Assembly (NCBI GenBank): GCA_014359765.1
Contig: JACIYT010000001.1
Coordinates: forward strand, 351,448-415,447
Source of the DNA: Roseovarius sp.
GTDB taxonomy: Bacteria; Pseudomonadota; Alphaproteobacteria; Rhodobacterales; Rhodobacteraceae
Direction: 5' to 3'
Length of the DNA stretch: 64,000 bases
Shown: positions 57,007 through 64,000 of the stretch, piece by piece
How positions within the stretch are numbered: the first letter of the stretch is position 1
Layout of the letters: the number at the start of each line of letters is the position of its first letter
Program-made: the position numbers and the translations under genes
Notes under the pieces: generated by a model
Databases searched by the model: none
What the model was told of the DNA's origin: nothing
Seen by the model: only the letters and a program-made list of their open reading frames with translations

Positions 57007-57411
57007 ATGATCGGACGTCTCAACCATGTCGCCATCGCCGTGCCCGATCTCGAGGCCGCGAGCGCGCAGTATCGCGACGCGCTCGGCGCCCGTGTCGGCG
57101 CGCCCCAGGACGAGCCCGACCACGGCGTGACCGTGGTCTTCATCGAACTGCCCAACACCAAGATCGAATTGCTCTATCCCCTGGGAGAGGACAGCCCGAT
57201 CAGGGGGTTCCTCGAAAAGAACCCCTCTGGCGGCATCCACCATGTCTGCTACGAGGTCGAGGACATCCTCGCTGCGCGCGACCATCTCAAGGCCAGCGGC
57301 GCGCGGGTGCTGGGAAGTGGCGAGCCGAAAATCGGCGCCCATGGCAAGCCGGTGCTGTTCCTGCATCCCAAGGATTTCAACGGCTGCCTTGTGGAACTGG
57401 AGCAGGTCTGA
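57007..57411 (+). CDS. mce: Methylmalonyl-CoA epimerase
   Basis: Interconverts (2R)- and (2S)-methylmalonyl-CoA in propionyl-CoA use and in the ethylmalonyl-CoA pathway. 134-aa VOC-superfamily protein with the metal ligands: His in RLNHVAIAV (7), His in GGIHHVCYEV (about 79) and Glu in GCLVELEQ (about 131). The ATG at 57007 is chosen over an upstream track start lying in the response regulator gene. Its stop overlaps the start of the DUF1467 gene. Confidence 0.94.
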   Translation: MIGRLNHVAIAVPDLEAASAQYRDALGARVGAPQDEPDHGVTVVFIELPNTKIELLYPLGEDSPIRGFLEKNPSGGIHHVCYEVEDILAARDHLKASGARVLGSGEPKIGAHGKPVLFLHPKDFNGCLVELEQV

Positions 57412-57689
57412 TGGGCGTGACCTCGGCCATCGTGCTCTATGTCGTGATCTGGTTCCTGACCTTCTTCATCGTGCTGCCGATCCGCATCGAGACCCAGGGC
57501 GATCTGGGCCGTATCGTGCCCGGCACGCAGGCCGGCGCGCCCGAGCATCACCACCTGAAGAAAAAGGCGTGGATCACCACCGGCATTGCCGCCCTGCTCT
57601 GGGCCATCGCCGCCTTCGTGATCCTCAGCGGCATGATCTCGGTGCGCGATCTGGACCTTTTCAACCGGATGGGGCCCGCTGCCGGATAG
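57411..57689 (+). CDS. DUF1467 membrane protein
   Basis: 92-aa protein with two membrane segments (about 5-25 and 55-78) separated by a soluble loop containing PIRIETQG and PGTQAGAPEHHHLKKKA. The family is known almost only in alphaproteobacteria and, as here, sits right behind methylmalonyl-CoA epimerase. Function unknown. The 3' end overlaps that of the convergent EI24 gene by 29 bp. Confidence 0.85.
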   Translation: MGVTSAIVLYVVIWFLTFFIVLPIRIETQGDLGRIVPGTQAGAPEHHHLKKKAWITTGIAALLWAIAAFVILSGMISVRDLDLFNRMGPAAG

Positions 57690-58362
57690 CGTGGTAGATA
57701 TGGGTGAAGGTGGCCGCGCCCAGCACCGGGATCACGAGATTGACCAGCGGCAGCGAGAGCGGCATCGCCATCAGCACCCCCGCCGCCCAGATCGTCAGCC
57801 GGTTCTCGCGGCGCAGCCGGTGCGCCGCCGCGCGCCCCTCGTGGCGCATCGCGGCAAGCGTGAAATACTCCATCCCCAGCAGATAGCCATTCAGCCCCCA
57901 GAAGATGAAGAGCGCGAAGGGCGCAAAGATCGCATAAAGGATCAGCGCCAGCAGGTTCGCGCCGATGATGACGCCCAGGAAATTCACCGTATCCCTGAGC
58001 GCCTCGCCAAAGGGCACGGGCCGCGCGGCGGGCAGGGCGCGATAGTGGCGATCCTCCACCGCCTGCGCCACATCATCGAGAAAGAGCGAGGTGATGGCCG
58101 AGGCGACCGGCACCATCAGAAAGGCCGAGAGCGCCAGCATCAACAGGAGCGACGCGCCGCCCAGCAGGTCGCCCAGCCACGTCACCTCGCCGATCAGCGG
58201 CAGCACGGTGGTGTCGCCGACGGTCGCGCGAATCAGCCACAACACCCCGGCATAGGCTGCCACCAGCAGCGCCAGCGTCAGCCCCACGCCCAGCAGCACC
58301 ACCTTGCGAAAGCGCGGATCGCCGATCTGGCCGAGCGTCCTGAGAAAGGCGGAGAGGATCAT
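57661..58362 (-). CDS. EI24-domain (CysZ-like) membrane protein
   Basis: 233-aa membrane protein with about six hydrophobic stretches; the core motif is LSAFLMVPVASAITSLFLDDVAQAVE (about 80-105), typical of the EI24/CysZ family. CysZ is a sulfate channel, but most family members have no assigned role, so function is left open. The start at ATG 58362 overlaps the stop of the upstream nitroreductase gene (ATGA); a start at 58374 is also possible. The stop lies 29 bp inside the convergent DUF1467 gene. Confidence 0.82.
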   Translation of the reverse strand: MILSAFLRTLGQIGDPRFRKVVLLGVGLTLALLVAAYAGVLWLIRATVGDTTVLPLIGEVTWLGDLLGGASLLLMLALSAFLMVPVASAITSLFLDDVAQAVEDRHYRALPAARPVPFGEALRDTVNFLGVIIGANLLALILYAIFAPFALFIFWGLNGYLLGMEYFTLAAMRHEGRAAAHRLRRENRLTIWAAGVLMAMPLSLPLVNLVIPVLGAATFTHIYHAIRQRAPSG

Positions 58363-58937
58363 TCCGAAACCCATGAGATCACCGCTTCGGGATCGGGGCG
58401 GGGGCGCTCGGGGGGCGCGGCACGCTCGGTGCCGATATGGATGAAGCCCACGATCGATTCGGAGACCGAAAGCCCGAGCGCGGCCTCGGCAAAGCCCCGG
58501 TCATGGCTCGCCCAGCCCGAGAGCCAGTTCGCCCCCCAGCCCGCGGCCAGCGCCGCGCTCAGCAGCCCGTAGGCCACGCAGGCGGCCGAATAGCTCTGCT
58601 CGATCGCGGGGATCTTGTCCGAGGGCTTCGGCGCGGCGATCACCGCCACGGCCAGATGCGCCTCACGGAATTGCGCCTCCTGCCTGGCGATTTCCTCAGG
58701 CCCCCGCCCCAGCCGCGCGCCGGCCTCGGCCACCAGCCCCGCCAGCCGCAGGAGCGCGCCACGCTCCAGCACGATGAGGCGCCACGGCTCGAGCTTGCCA
58801 TGGTCAGGCACGCGCAGCGCGGCGGTCAGGAGCGGCATGAGCGCGGCGCGGTCGGGCACTGGCAGGCCGAGCGTTCGGGCGGGGCGCGAACGCCGCGTCA
58901 GCAGGAATTCGAGCGCGGCGGGGTTCGGGTCGGGCAT
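58359..58937 (-). CDS. Nitroreductase-family protein (YdjA-like)
   Basis: 192-aa FMN-dependent oxidoreductase of the small YdjA type. ATG 58937 (MPDPNPAALEFLLTRRSRP) matches the usual start; M at 58967 is an alternative. FMN contacts are in LTRRSRPARTLG and in VPDHGKLEPWRLIVLERGAL (about 50-72); the C-terminal GWASHDRGF...LSESIVGFIHIGT is also conserved. Natural substrate unknown. Coupled to the EI24 gene by an ATGA overlap. Confidence 0.87.
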   Translation of the reverse strand: MPDPNPAALEFLLTRRSRPARTLGLPVPDRAALMPLLTAALRVPDHGKLEPWRLIVLERGALLRLAGLVAEAGARLGRGPEEIARQEAQFREAHLAVAVIAAPKPSDKIPAIEQSYSAACVAYGLLSAALAAGWGANWLSGWASHDRGFAEAALGLSVSESIVGFIHIGTERAAPPERPRPDPEAVISWVSE

Positions 58938-59006
58938 GGGATCACTCGCATCTGTTGCGCCTCCCATGTCGGCAACCGCACGCGCGCGGTCAAGCCCCGG
59001 CGTCGT

Positions 59007-59480
59007 TCAGGCCCACCACCGCCCCCGGCCGCGCCGCGCCCGCCAGCCGCCGATGCTGAAATGGTCGCGCGGGATCAGCAGCACGAGCGCGATGAAGGCC
59101 GCCAGAACCGCGAGGTCGATGACCTGGTTGCGGTTCACCGGAAAGCCGCGATCACTGAGCGCGAAGGGATCGAGAAACCCCTCCCAGCGGCGGGTGACGG
59201 TGAAGAAATGGATCAAGAGCAAACTGCCATAGCTGAAATAGCGCAGCACCCCGAGCGCCACGAGCGCGCAGAGCGCGATCTGCACCCCGCCGATGAGCCA
59301 GACCTGCGTCAGGCTCACCTCGACCCCGTCGAAATGACGCGCGAGCGACTGGTATTGTCCCGGCGTGATGATCTTGTGCGCGGCCCAGACGAAGATGAAC
59401 CACGCCAGCCCCAGCCGCAGGAGCAGGAGCGCGAGGCCGTCGCGCCGGTCCTGCGGGGTGAGAGGCGGGCGTGGGGTCAT
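59007..59480 (-). CDS. DoxX-like membrane protein
   Basis: 157-aa protein with four predicted membrane segments (about 17-37, 57-80, 82-97 and 120-140) and a basic Gly/Arg/Trp-rich C-terminus. The first helix RLGLAWFIFVWAAHKIITPGQY resembles DoxX-family proteins, a broad group with mixed roles. Confidence in the family name is moderate. A TTGCGC-N17-TAGGGG promoter lies 60 bp upstream. Confidence 0.65.
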   Translation of the reverse strand: MTPRPPLTPQDRRDGLALLLLRLGLAWFIFVWAAHKIITPGQYQSLARHFDGVEVSLTQVWLIGGVQIALCALVALGVLRYFSYGSLLLIHFFTVTRRWEGFLDPFALSDRGFPVNRNQVIDLAVLAAFIALVLLIPRDHFSIGGWRARRGRGRWWA

Positions 59481-59540
59481 CGGGACTGGCCTTTCGAGGT
59501 CGCGTCTGGATCGCGTCGGAGCGACGCGGCGTGTTCAAGG

Positions 59541-59569
59541 CCCCTAGCCGCGCCGCCGCGTTTGCGCAA
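59541..59569 (-). promoter_or_regulatory. Candidate promoter of the DoxX-like gene
   Basis: On the minus strand, TTGCGC, a 17-bp spacer, TAGGGG. Confidence 0.45.
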
Positions 59570-59718
59570 ATCACAGCGCGGCGAGCGTTGTGACAGGCGG
59601 GGCGGGGCCTGTGCCATGTCGGACCAGATCGGCCGCGCGTTAAGACAGTGTTAGCAGGTTGAGAGTATGAAGTCGCAGGTCGCGCCATGTGTCGCGGCGG
59701 GATGGAGGGAGGCGCAGC

Positions 59719-59991
59719 ATGTTCATTCTGGTGGTGATCGGCTGGCTCGGAATCGGCGCGGGGGCGTTGGCCGTTTTCGCGGGGATCAACGGCGCCGGGT
59801 CCTTCTGGATTGCATCCGGTCTTTCCGGTGCGATTTCGGGCATTCTGTTTCTGGCGCTCGACAAGGGGTTGACCCTGCTGCGGGAGATCAGGGATGCCCT
59901 GACGGGCGCGCCCGTCGCGCGGGGCGGCGATCCGCCCGCGCGGCAGGCCGGGCCATCGTCCTGGGACAAGGCCTTTCTCGCGGACGACTGA
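59719..59991 (+). CDS. Small two-helix membrane protein
   Basis: 90-aa protein; ATG 59719 has GGAGGGAGG upstream, which decides against the track start at 59689. Two hydrophobic segments (about 2-20 and 26-45), then a soluble tail with LTLLREIRDALTG and SSWDKAFL. The Gly-rich turn GINGAGSFWIASG lies between helices. No family recognised; it precedes sseA by 140 bp. Confidence 0.7.
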   Translation: MFILVVIGWLGIGAGALAVFAGINGAGSFWIASGLSGAISGILFLALDKGLTLLREIRDALTGAPVARGGDPPARQAGPSSWDKAFLADD

Positions 59992-60131
59992 CCTGCGTCA
60001 CCGCGACGCCGCGCGCACGGTTTGACATGCGGCCTGTCGCGCGGTCTGGGGTCGGGGCAGTCGCTTGCGCGCCCTTGCCCTTTGGCAGCGGCGATTGTAG
60101 GCAAAAGAAGGTTCATTCTGCGGGGGTGCCG

Positions 60132-60986
60132 ATGTCTGACGATCCCAGGACGCTTGTCTCGACCGGCTGGCTGGCCGCCCATCTCAAGGATCCCGATCTG
60201 CGGGTTCTGGACGGCACCACCTTTCTGCCCGGCACCGGGCGCGACGCGCGCGCCGAATACGAGGCCGCGCATATTCCCGGCGCGCGGTTCTTCGATATCG
60301 AGGAGATCAGCGATGCGCGCTCGGCGCTGCCGCACATGGTGCCGCCGGTGGAGAAATTCATGTCGAAACTGCGCGCCATGGGCGTGGGCGACGGGCATCA
60401 GGTGGTGGTCTATGACACGCATGGCCTGTTTTCGGCGGCGCGGGTGTGGTGGCTGTTTCGCCTGATGGGGCAGGAGAACGTGGCCGTTCTCGACGGGGGC
60501 CTGCCGAAATGGCAGGCCGAGGGGCGCGAGATCGAGGATCTGCCGCCGGTGGTGCGCGACCGGCACATGACGGTGAGGCGGCAGAATCACATGGTGAAGG
60601 ATGTCACGCAGGTCTCGGCGGCGGCCAAGCTCGGCGATCACGAGATCCTCGATGCGCGCTCGGCCGGGCGGTTTCGCGGCGAGGAGCCCGAGCCGCGCCC
60701 CGGCCTGCGCTCGGGCCATATCCCGGGATCGAAGAATGTCCCCTTCACCACGCTGCTCAACCCCGACAAGACGATGAAGGATCCGGACGCGCTGCGCGCC
60801 GCCTTTGCGGCGGCGGGGGTGGATCTGGGCAAGCCGGTGATCACCACCTGCGGCTCGGGGCTGACGGCGGCGGTCATCAACCTGGCGCTGGAACGGATCG
60901 GCAAGTCCGACCATGCGCTCTATGACGGGTCGTGGGCGGAATGGGGCGCGTTCCCGACGCTGCCCGTCGCCACGGGAGAGGCATGA
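60132..60986 (+). CDS. sseA: 3-mercaptopyruvate sulfurtransferase
   Basis: 284-aa tandem rhodanese. ATG 60132 gives MSDDPRTLVSTGWLAAHL. The first rhodanese domain (about 1-140) is catalytically silent, with VVYDTHGLFSAAR in place of the cysteine loop. The second (about 160-284) has the persulfide-forming cysteine in ITTCGSGLTAAV (about Cys239), of the MST type. It follows VPFTTLL and ends near the aminotransferase start, which overlaps its stop; pairing with an aminotransferase fits cysteine breakdown through mercaptopyruvate. Confidence 0.92.
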   Translation: MSDDPRTLVSTGWLAAHLKDPDLRVLDGTTFLPGTGRDARAEYEAAHIPGARFFDIEEISDARSALPHMVPPVEKFMSKLRAMGVGDGHQVVVYDTHGLFSAARVWWLFRLMGQENVAVLDGGLPKWQAEGREIEDLPPVVRDRHMTVRRQNHMVKDVTQVSAAAKLGDHEILDARSAGRFRGEEPEPRPGLRSGHIPGSKNVPFTTLLNPDKTMKDPDALRAAFAAAGVDLGKPVITTCGSGLTAAVINLALERIGKSDHALYDGSWAEWGAFPTLPVATGEA

Positions 60987-62170
60987 TGTTCGAACACCTG
61001 AAGGAAAAGCCCGCCGACAAGATCCTCGCGCTGGCGCAGGCCTATCGCGAGGACCCGCGCGAGACCAAGATCGACCTCGGCGTGGGCGTTTACAGGACGC
61101 CCGAGGGCGTGACGCCGATCATGCGCGCGATCAAGGTCGCCGAGAAACGGCTCTGGGAGGTCGAGACGACCAAGGCCTATACCGCGCTGGCGGGCGATCC
61201 GGCCTTTCTCGACGCCATGATCGGGCTGGTTCTGGGCGATGCGGTGGCGCGCGACCGGGTGGCGGCAATCGCCACGCCGGGCGGCACCGGCGCGGTGCGG
61301 CAGGCGTTTGAACTGGTGAAGATGGCCACGCCGGACGCGCGGATCTTTGTCTCGGACCCGACCTGGCCCAACCATCTGAGCATCCTCGCGCATATGGGGA
61401 TGGAGGTGGTGAGCTACCGCTATTTCGACGCCGCGACCTGCGGCGTCGATTTCGCCGGGATGATGGCCGATCTGGAGGGGCTGCGCGCGGGCGATGTGGT
61501 GTTGCTGCACGGCTGCTGCCACAATCCGACGGGGGCCAATCTCAACCTCACCGAATGGCGCGCGGTGGTGGAGCGGCTCAACGCGGCGGGCGCGCTGCCG
61601 ATGATCGACATCGCCTATCAGGGCTTTGGCGACGGGCTGGAGGAGGATGCCGCGGCGGTGCGCTTCGTCGCGGCGAACTGCCCGGAGGTTCTGATCGCGG
61701 CGAGCTGTTCCAAGAATTTCGGCATCTACCGCGAGCGCACCGGCATCCTGATGGCGGTGGCGCAGGAGGCGGGGCTGCACAAGGTGACGCAGGGCAATCT
61801 CGCCTATCTCAACCGGCAGAACTATTCCTTTCCGCCCGATCACGGCGCGCGGCTGGTGAGCATGGTTCTGGGCGATGACGACCTGCGCGCCGACTGGCAG
61901 GCGGAACTGGAGGAGGTGCGGCTGGGGATGCTCAAGCTGCGCGAGCAACTGGCAGGCGAGTTGCAGCGGCTTTCGGGCTCGGACCGGTTCGGCTTTGTCG
62001 CGCAGCATCGCGGCATGTTCTCGCGGCTCGGGGCGAGCCCCGAGCAGGTGGCGCGGATGCGCGAGGAACACGGCATCTACATGGTGGGCGACAGCCGCAT
62101 CAACATTGCCGGGCTGAATGCGGCGACGGTGCCGGTGCTGGCGCGCGCGATGATCGCCGTGGGGGTGTGA
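60983..62170 (+). CDS. Aspartate/aromatic aminotransferase (class I)
   Basis: 395-aa fold-type I PLP aminotransferase of subgroup I-alpha. ATG 60983 overlaps the sseA stop; ATG 60986 is as good (MFEHLKEKPADKI). Conserved parts: IDLGVGVYRTPEG, TPGGTGAVRQAFEL, the DPTWPNH strand, HGCCHNPTGANL and the PLP lysine in SCSKNFGIYRERTG (about residue 245), with an Arg at RMFS/SRINIAG for the carboxylate. Such enzymes take aspartate, tyrosine or phenylalanine; the operon with sseA hints it may feed mercaptopyruvate. Confidence 0.92.
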   Translation: MMFEHLKEKPADKILALAQAYREDPRETKIDLGVGVYRTPEGVTPIMRAIKVAEKRLWEVETTKAYTALAGDPAFLDAMIGLVLGDAVARDRVAAIATPGGTGAVRQAFELVKMATPDARIFVSDPTWPNHLSILAHMGMEVVSYRYFDAATCGVDFAGMMADLEGLRAGDVVLLHGCCHNPTGANLNLTEWRAVVERLNAAGALPMIDIAYQGFGDGLEEDAAAVRFVAANCPEVLIAASCSKNFGIYRERTGILMAVAQEAGLHKVTQGNLAYLNRQNYSFPPDHGARLVSMVLGDDDLRADWQAELEEVRLGMLKLREQLAGELQRLSGSDRFGFVAQHRGMFSRLGASPEQVARMREEHGIYMVGDSRINIAGLNAATVPVLARAMIAVGV

Positions 62171-62177
62171 CAGGAAA

Positions 62178-62203
62178 GGGGCGGCCCCGTTGGAGCCGTC
62201 CCC
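62178..62203. terminator. Hairpin between convergent aminotransferase and fasciclin genes
   Basis: GGGGCGGC and GCCGTCCCC can pair with one bulged base, in the 53-bp gap between the two stops. No clear T-run on either side. Confidence 0.4.
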
Positions 62204-62223
62204 CGCGTTGCCGAAAGCGTCGC

Positions 62224-62703
62224 TTATTCCGGCAGGATCACCGCGTCGATGACGTGGATCACGCCGTTCGTGGCCTCGATATCGGCCTGCACGACATTGG
62301 CGCCGTTCACGGTCACGCCGCCCGAGGTGCCGATCGTGACCTCGCCGCCCTGCACGGTCGCGGCGGTCATCCCGTCGGAGAGATCGCCCGACATCACCTT
62401 GCCCGGCACGACATGATAGGTGAGCACGGCTGTGAGCTGGCCCTTGTTCTCGGGCTTGAGGAGATCCTCGACGGTGCCCTCGGGGAGCGCGGCAAAGGCC
62501 TCGTTGGTGGGGGCAAAGACGGTGAAGGGACCCTCGCCCTTGAGCGTGTCCACGAGGCCGGCGGCCTGAACGGCGGCGACCAGCGTCGAGAAGCTCTCGT
62601 TGCCGGCGGCAATGTCCACGATATCCTTGCCGTGGCCATCGGCGAGAACGGGGCCGCTCATCAGGGCGGCGGCGGTGAGGGCGAGGCAGGTTCTGCGCAG
62701 CAT
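62224..62703 (-). CDS. Secreted fasciclin-domain protein
   Basis: 159-aa protein with a signal peptide ([21 protein letters not shown]) and a single FAS1 domain. Conserved H1 and H2 boxes are seen: [16 protein letters not shown] (about 60-75) and the end [13 protein letters not shown]. Single-domain FAS1 proteins are secreted and usually mediate adhesion or have unassigned roles. Upstream of its start are two inverted repeats at 62796 and 62861. Confidence 0.9.
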   Translation of the reverse strand: MLRRTCLALTAAALMSGPVLADGHGKDIVDIAAGNESFSTLVAAVQAAGLVDTLKGEGPFTVFAPTNEAFAALPEGTVEDLLKPENKGQLTAVLTYHVVPGKVMSGDLSDGMTAATVQGGEVTIGTSGGVTVNGANVVQADIEATNGVIHVIDAVILPE

Positions 62704-62795
62704 GTCATGTCTCCTTTGTCAGGTCACTGTCGCGACACCGGATCCGGTATCGCCGCAACCGATACGCGGGACCGCGCGCGGTGGTTCACCAATGA

Positions 62796-62821
62796 CCCCT
62801 GTCAGGAAGGCTTGACAGGGG
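62796..62821. promoter_or_regulatory. Inverted repeat CCCCTGTCA-N8-TGACAGGGG
   Basis: A perfect 9-bp inverted repeat with an 8-nt spacer in the 287-bp region between the divergent fasciclin and glutamate-synthase-like genes. It looks like a regulator-binding site; the regulator is unknown. Confidence 0.5.
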
Positions 62822-62860
62822 CGGGGCGCGCGCCAAGCCGGGGCAGGGTGAAATATCAAG

Positions 62861-62874
62861 TCACGATATTGTGA
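62861..62874. promoter_or_regulatory. Near-palindrome TCACGATATTGTGA
   Basis: TCAC and GTGA flank an AT-rich core, also overlapped by AATATC-N7-GATATT (62852-62870). It is AT-rich in a GC-rich setting, 116 bp before the rightward gene. Candidate operator. Confidence 0.45.
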
Positions 62875-62990
62875 TCATGCGGCGCCAAGGCGTGGTTTCG
62901 TGGCTTGCCCGGTGGCGGTGAAAGGCGCAGTCTCGGGGAGACGGGTTTCGGGCAAGAGGCCGGGGCCGGCTGGGCAATCGGAGGGATTCC

Positions 62991-63878
62991 ATGGGATATG
63001 TCACGCAGATCCTCGAGGTTCTGGCGCTTGTGTTCGTTCTGCTTCTGGGGGCGGCGGCGCTGATCGTGGTGCTTTGCTACGTCATCGACCGGACGCAGAC
63101 CGGCGACGCGATCCGGCGCAACTATCCGGTGATCGGGCGGTTTCGCAATCTCTTTACCCGGCTGGGCGAGTTCTTTCGCCAGTATTTCTTTGCCATGGAC
63201 CGCGAGGAAATGCCGTTCAACCGGGCGCAGCGCGACTGGGTGGCCCATGCCACGACGGGCAAGGACAATACCATCGCCTTCGGCTCGACGCGCAATCTGG
63301 GTGTGCCCGGGACGCCGATCTTCGTGCCGGCGGTGTTCCCGCCGCTCGACGATCAGTTCGCCGCGACCGCGCCGATGGAAATCGGGCCCGGGGCTGCGAT
63401 CCCTTACAAGGCGCGTTCGATCTTCAACATCTCGGGAATGAGCTATGGCGCCATCTCGCGCCCGGCGGTCGAGGCGCTGAGCCGGGGCGCGGCGAAGGCG
63501 GGGATCTGGCTCAATACCGGCGAGGGGGGGCTGAGCCCGTATCACCTGACCGGCAATTGCGATATCGTCTATCAGATCGGCACGGCCAAATACGGGGTGC
63601 GCGACGCCGAGGGGCGGCTGAGCGACGAGCGGCTGCGCGCGGTCTCCGATCACCCCTGCGTGCGGATGTTCGAGATCAAGCTGGCGCAGGGCGCCAAGCC
63701 GGGCAAGGGCGGGATCCTGCCCGGTGCCAAGGTCGATGCCGAGGTGGCGCGTATCCGGGGCATCGCGGTGGGGCAGGACAGCATTTCGCCCAACCGTCAC
63801 GCCGAGGTGGACGATTTCGACGACCTTCTGGACATGATCTGCCATATCCGCGAGGTGGGTTTGGGCACGGTTTTCTGA
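62991..63878 (+). CDS. FMN-binding glutamate-synthase-like protein, C-terminally truncated
   Basis: 295-aa protein with an N-terminal membrane segment (about 8-32) and the start of a glutamate-synthase FMN-barrel domain: NISGMSYGAISRPAVEALSRGA, GEGGLSPYHLTGNCDIVYQIGTAKYGVRD, MFEIKLAQGAKPGKGGILPG and GQDSISPNRHAEVDDFDDLLDMICHIREV. Members of this stand-alone family that I know are about 500 aa; the frame stops at VGLGTVF just after the REV segment, where the second half of the barrel should begin. I see no continuation in the other frames of the last 120 bp. It is probably broken or a remnant. Confidence 0.82.
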   Translation: MGYVTQILEVLALVFVLLLGAAALIVVLCYVIDRTQTGDAIRRNYPVIGRFRNLFTRLGEFFRQYFFAMDREEMPFNRAQRDWVAHATTGKDNTIAFGSTRNLGVPGTPIFVPAVFPPLDDQFAATAPMEIGPGAAIPYKARSIFNISGMSYGAISRPAVEALSRGAAKAGIWLNTGEGGLSPYHLTGNCDIVYQIGTAKYGVRDAEGRLSDERLRAVSDHPCVRMFEIKLAQGAKPGKGGILPGAKVDAEVARIRGIAVGQDSISPNRHAEVDDFDDLLDMICHIREVGLGTVF

Positions 63879-63920
63879 GACAGTCGCGAGCGCTATTTCC
63901 GACAGGAACGGGAGTAGAAC

Positions 63921-64000
63921 ATGACTGACAGAACGAACGAGATGACAGGCGCTACGGAGGCCGCGGCCCCGACGACGCGCGCCCATGACGCTGGCGGCGG
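63921..64000 (+). CDS. 5' end of an unknown gene (cut by window edge)
   Basis: ATG preceded by GGGAG opens a frame, MTDRTNEMTGATEAAAPTTRAHDAGG, that stays open to the window end. Only 26 codons are visible; the Thr/Ala-rich hydrophilic start gives no family. Confidence 0.4.
   Translation, partial: MTDRTNEMTGATEAAAPTTRAHDAGG

Noticed and set aside
63878-64000. Simple frameshift to explain the short glutamate-synthase-like gene
   Set aside because: Neither of the other two frames after the stop reads like the missing half of the domain in the remaining sequence.

Overview
The window is high-GC, densely packed bacterial chromosome. Gene families and order point to an alphaproteobacterium of the order Rhodobacterales (Rhodobacter/Roseobacter group). 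The evidence is the lptF-lptG-lptD-surA-pdxA-rsmA cluster, the TIGR02186/TauE pair, DUF1489, the methylmalonyl-CoA epimerase/DUF1467 pair, HisS-HisZ with short-form HisG, and a B12-dependent (class II) ribonucleotide reductase. I cannot name the genus. No rRNA, tRNA, CRISPR array, integrase or transposase was seen.

Layout. 1-8000: the 5' part of a leucyl aminopeptidase gene faces a tightly overlapping run for LPS export and outer-membrane assembly (lptF, lptG, lptD, surA) that continues into pdxA and rsmA. 8100-17860: a YbaK-type deacylase, glnE, a lipoprotein, an RlmI-like methyltransferase, a PIN-domain protein, the glutathione-dependent formaldehyde pair (flhA, fghA) and trpB. 17860-28000: a repeat-rich gap, rpsI-rplM, speDE, an FkbM methyltransferase, pth, then a leftward run from the TIGR02186 protein through TauE/SafE, rimI, tsaB, NifU-like, USP and rimO. 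28000-39800: AsmA, a SAM methyltransferase, a Leu/Phe/Val-type dehydrogenase, a secreted protein built of two related halves, a five-gene peptide-type ABC transporter (A-B-C-gap-D-F, leftward) and slyX. 39800-48100: hisS-hisZ-hisG, an outer-membrane barrel, DUF1489, nrdJ carrying an intein, and a 39-aa membrane peptide. 48300-64000: carB, pabB, cyclopropane synthase, aspS, a response regulator, mce-DUF1467, an EI24-type protein and nitroreductase, a DoxX-like protein, sseA, an aminotransferase, a fasciclin protein and a C-terminally short glutamate-synthase-like gene.

Most genes are housekeeping. The outstanding feature is a 371-residue intein with a LAGLIDADG endonuclease. It sits exactly before the predicted radical cysteine of the ribonucleotide reductase, so dNTP synthesis by this enzyme should depend on protein splicing. 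Second is a dispersed intergenic element: three loci share GCGCGGAATCA followed by a hairpin whose stem differs between copies but still pairs, then a second hairpin. Several promoters share a TTGnnn-N17-TAGRnn pattern, with TAGACC or a relative in place of TATAAT.
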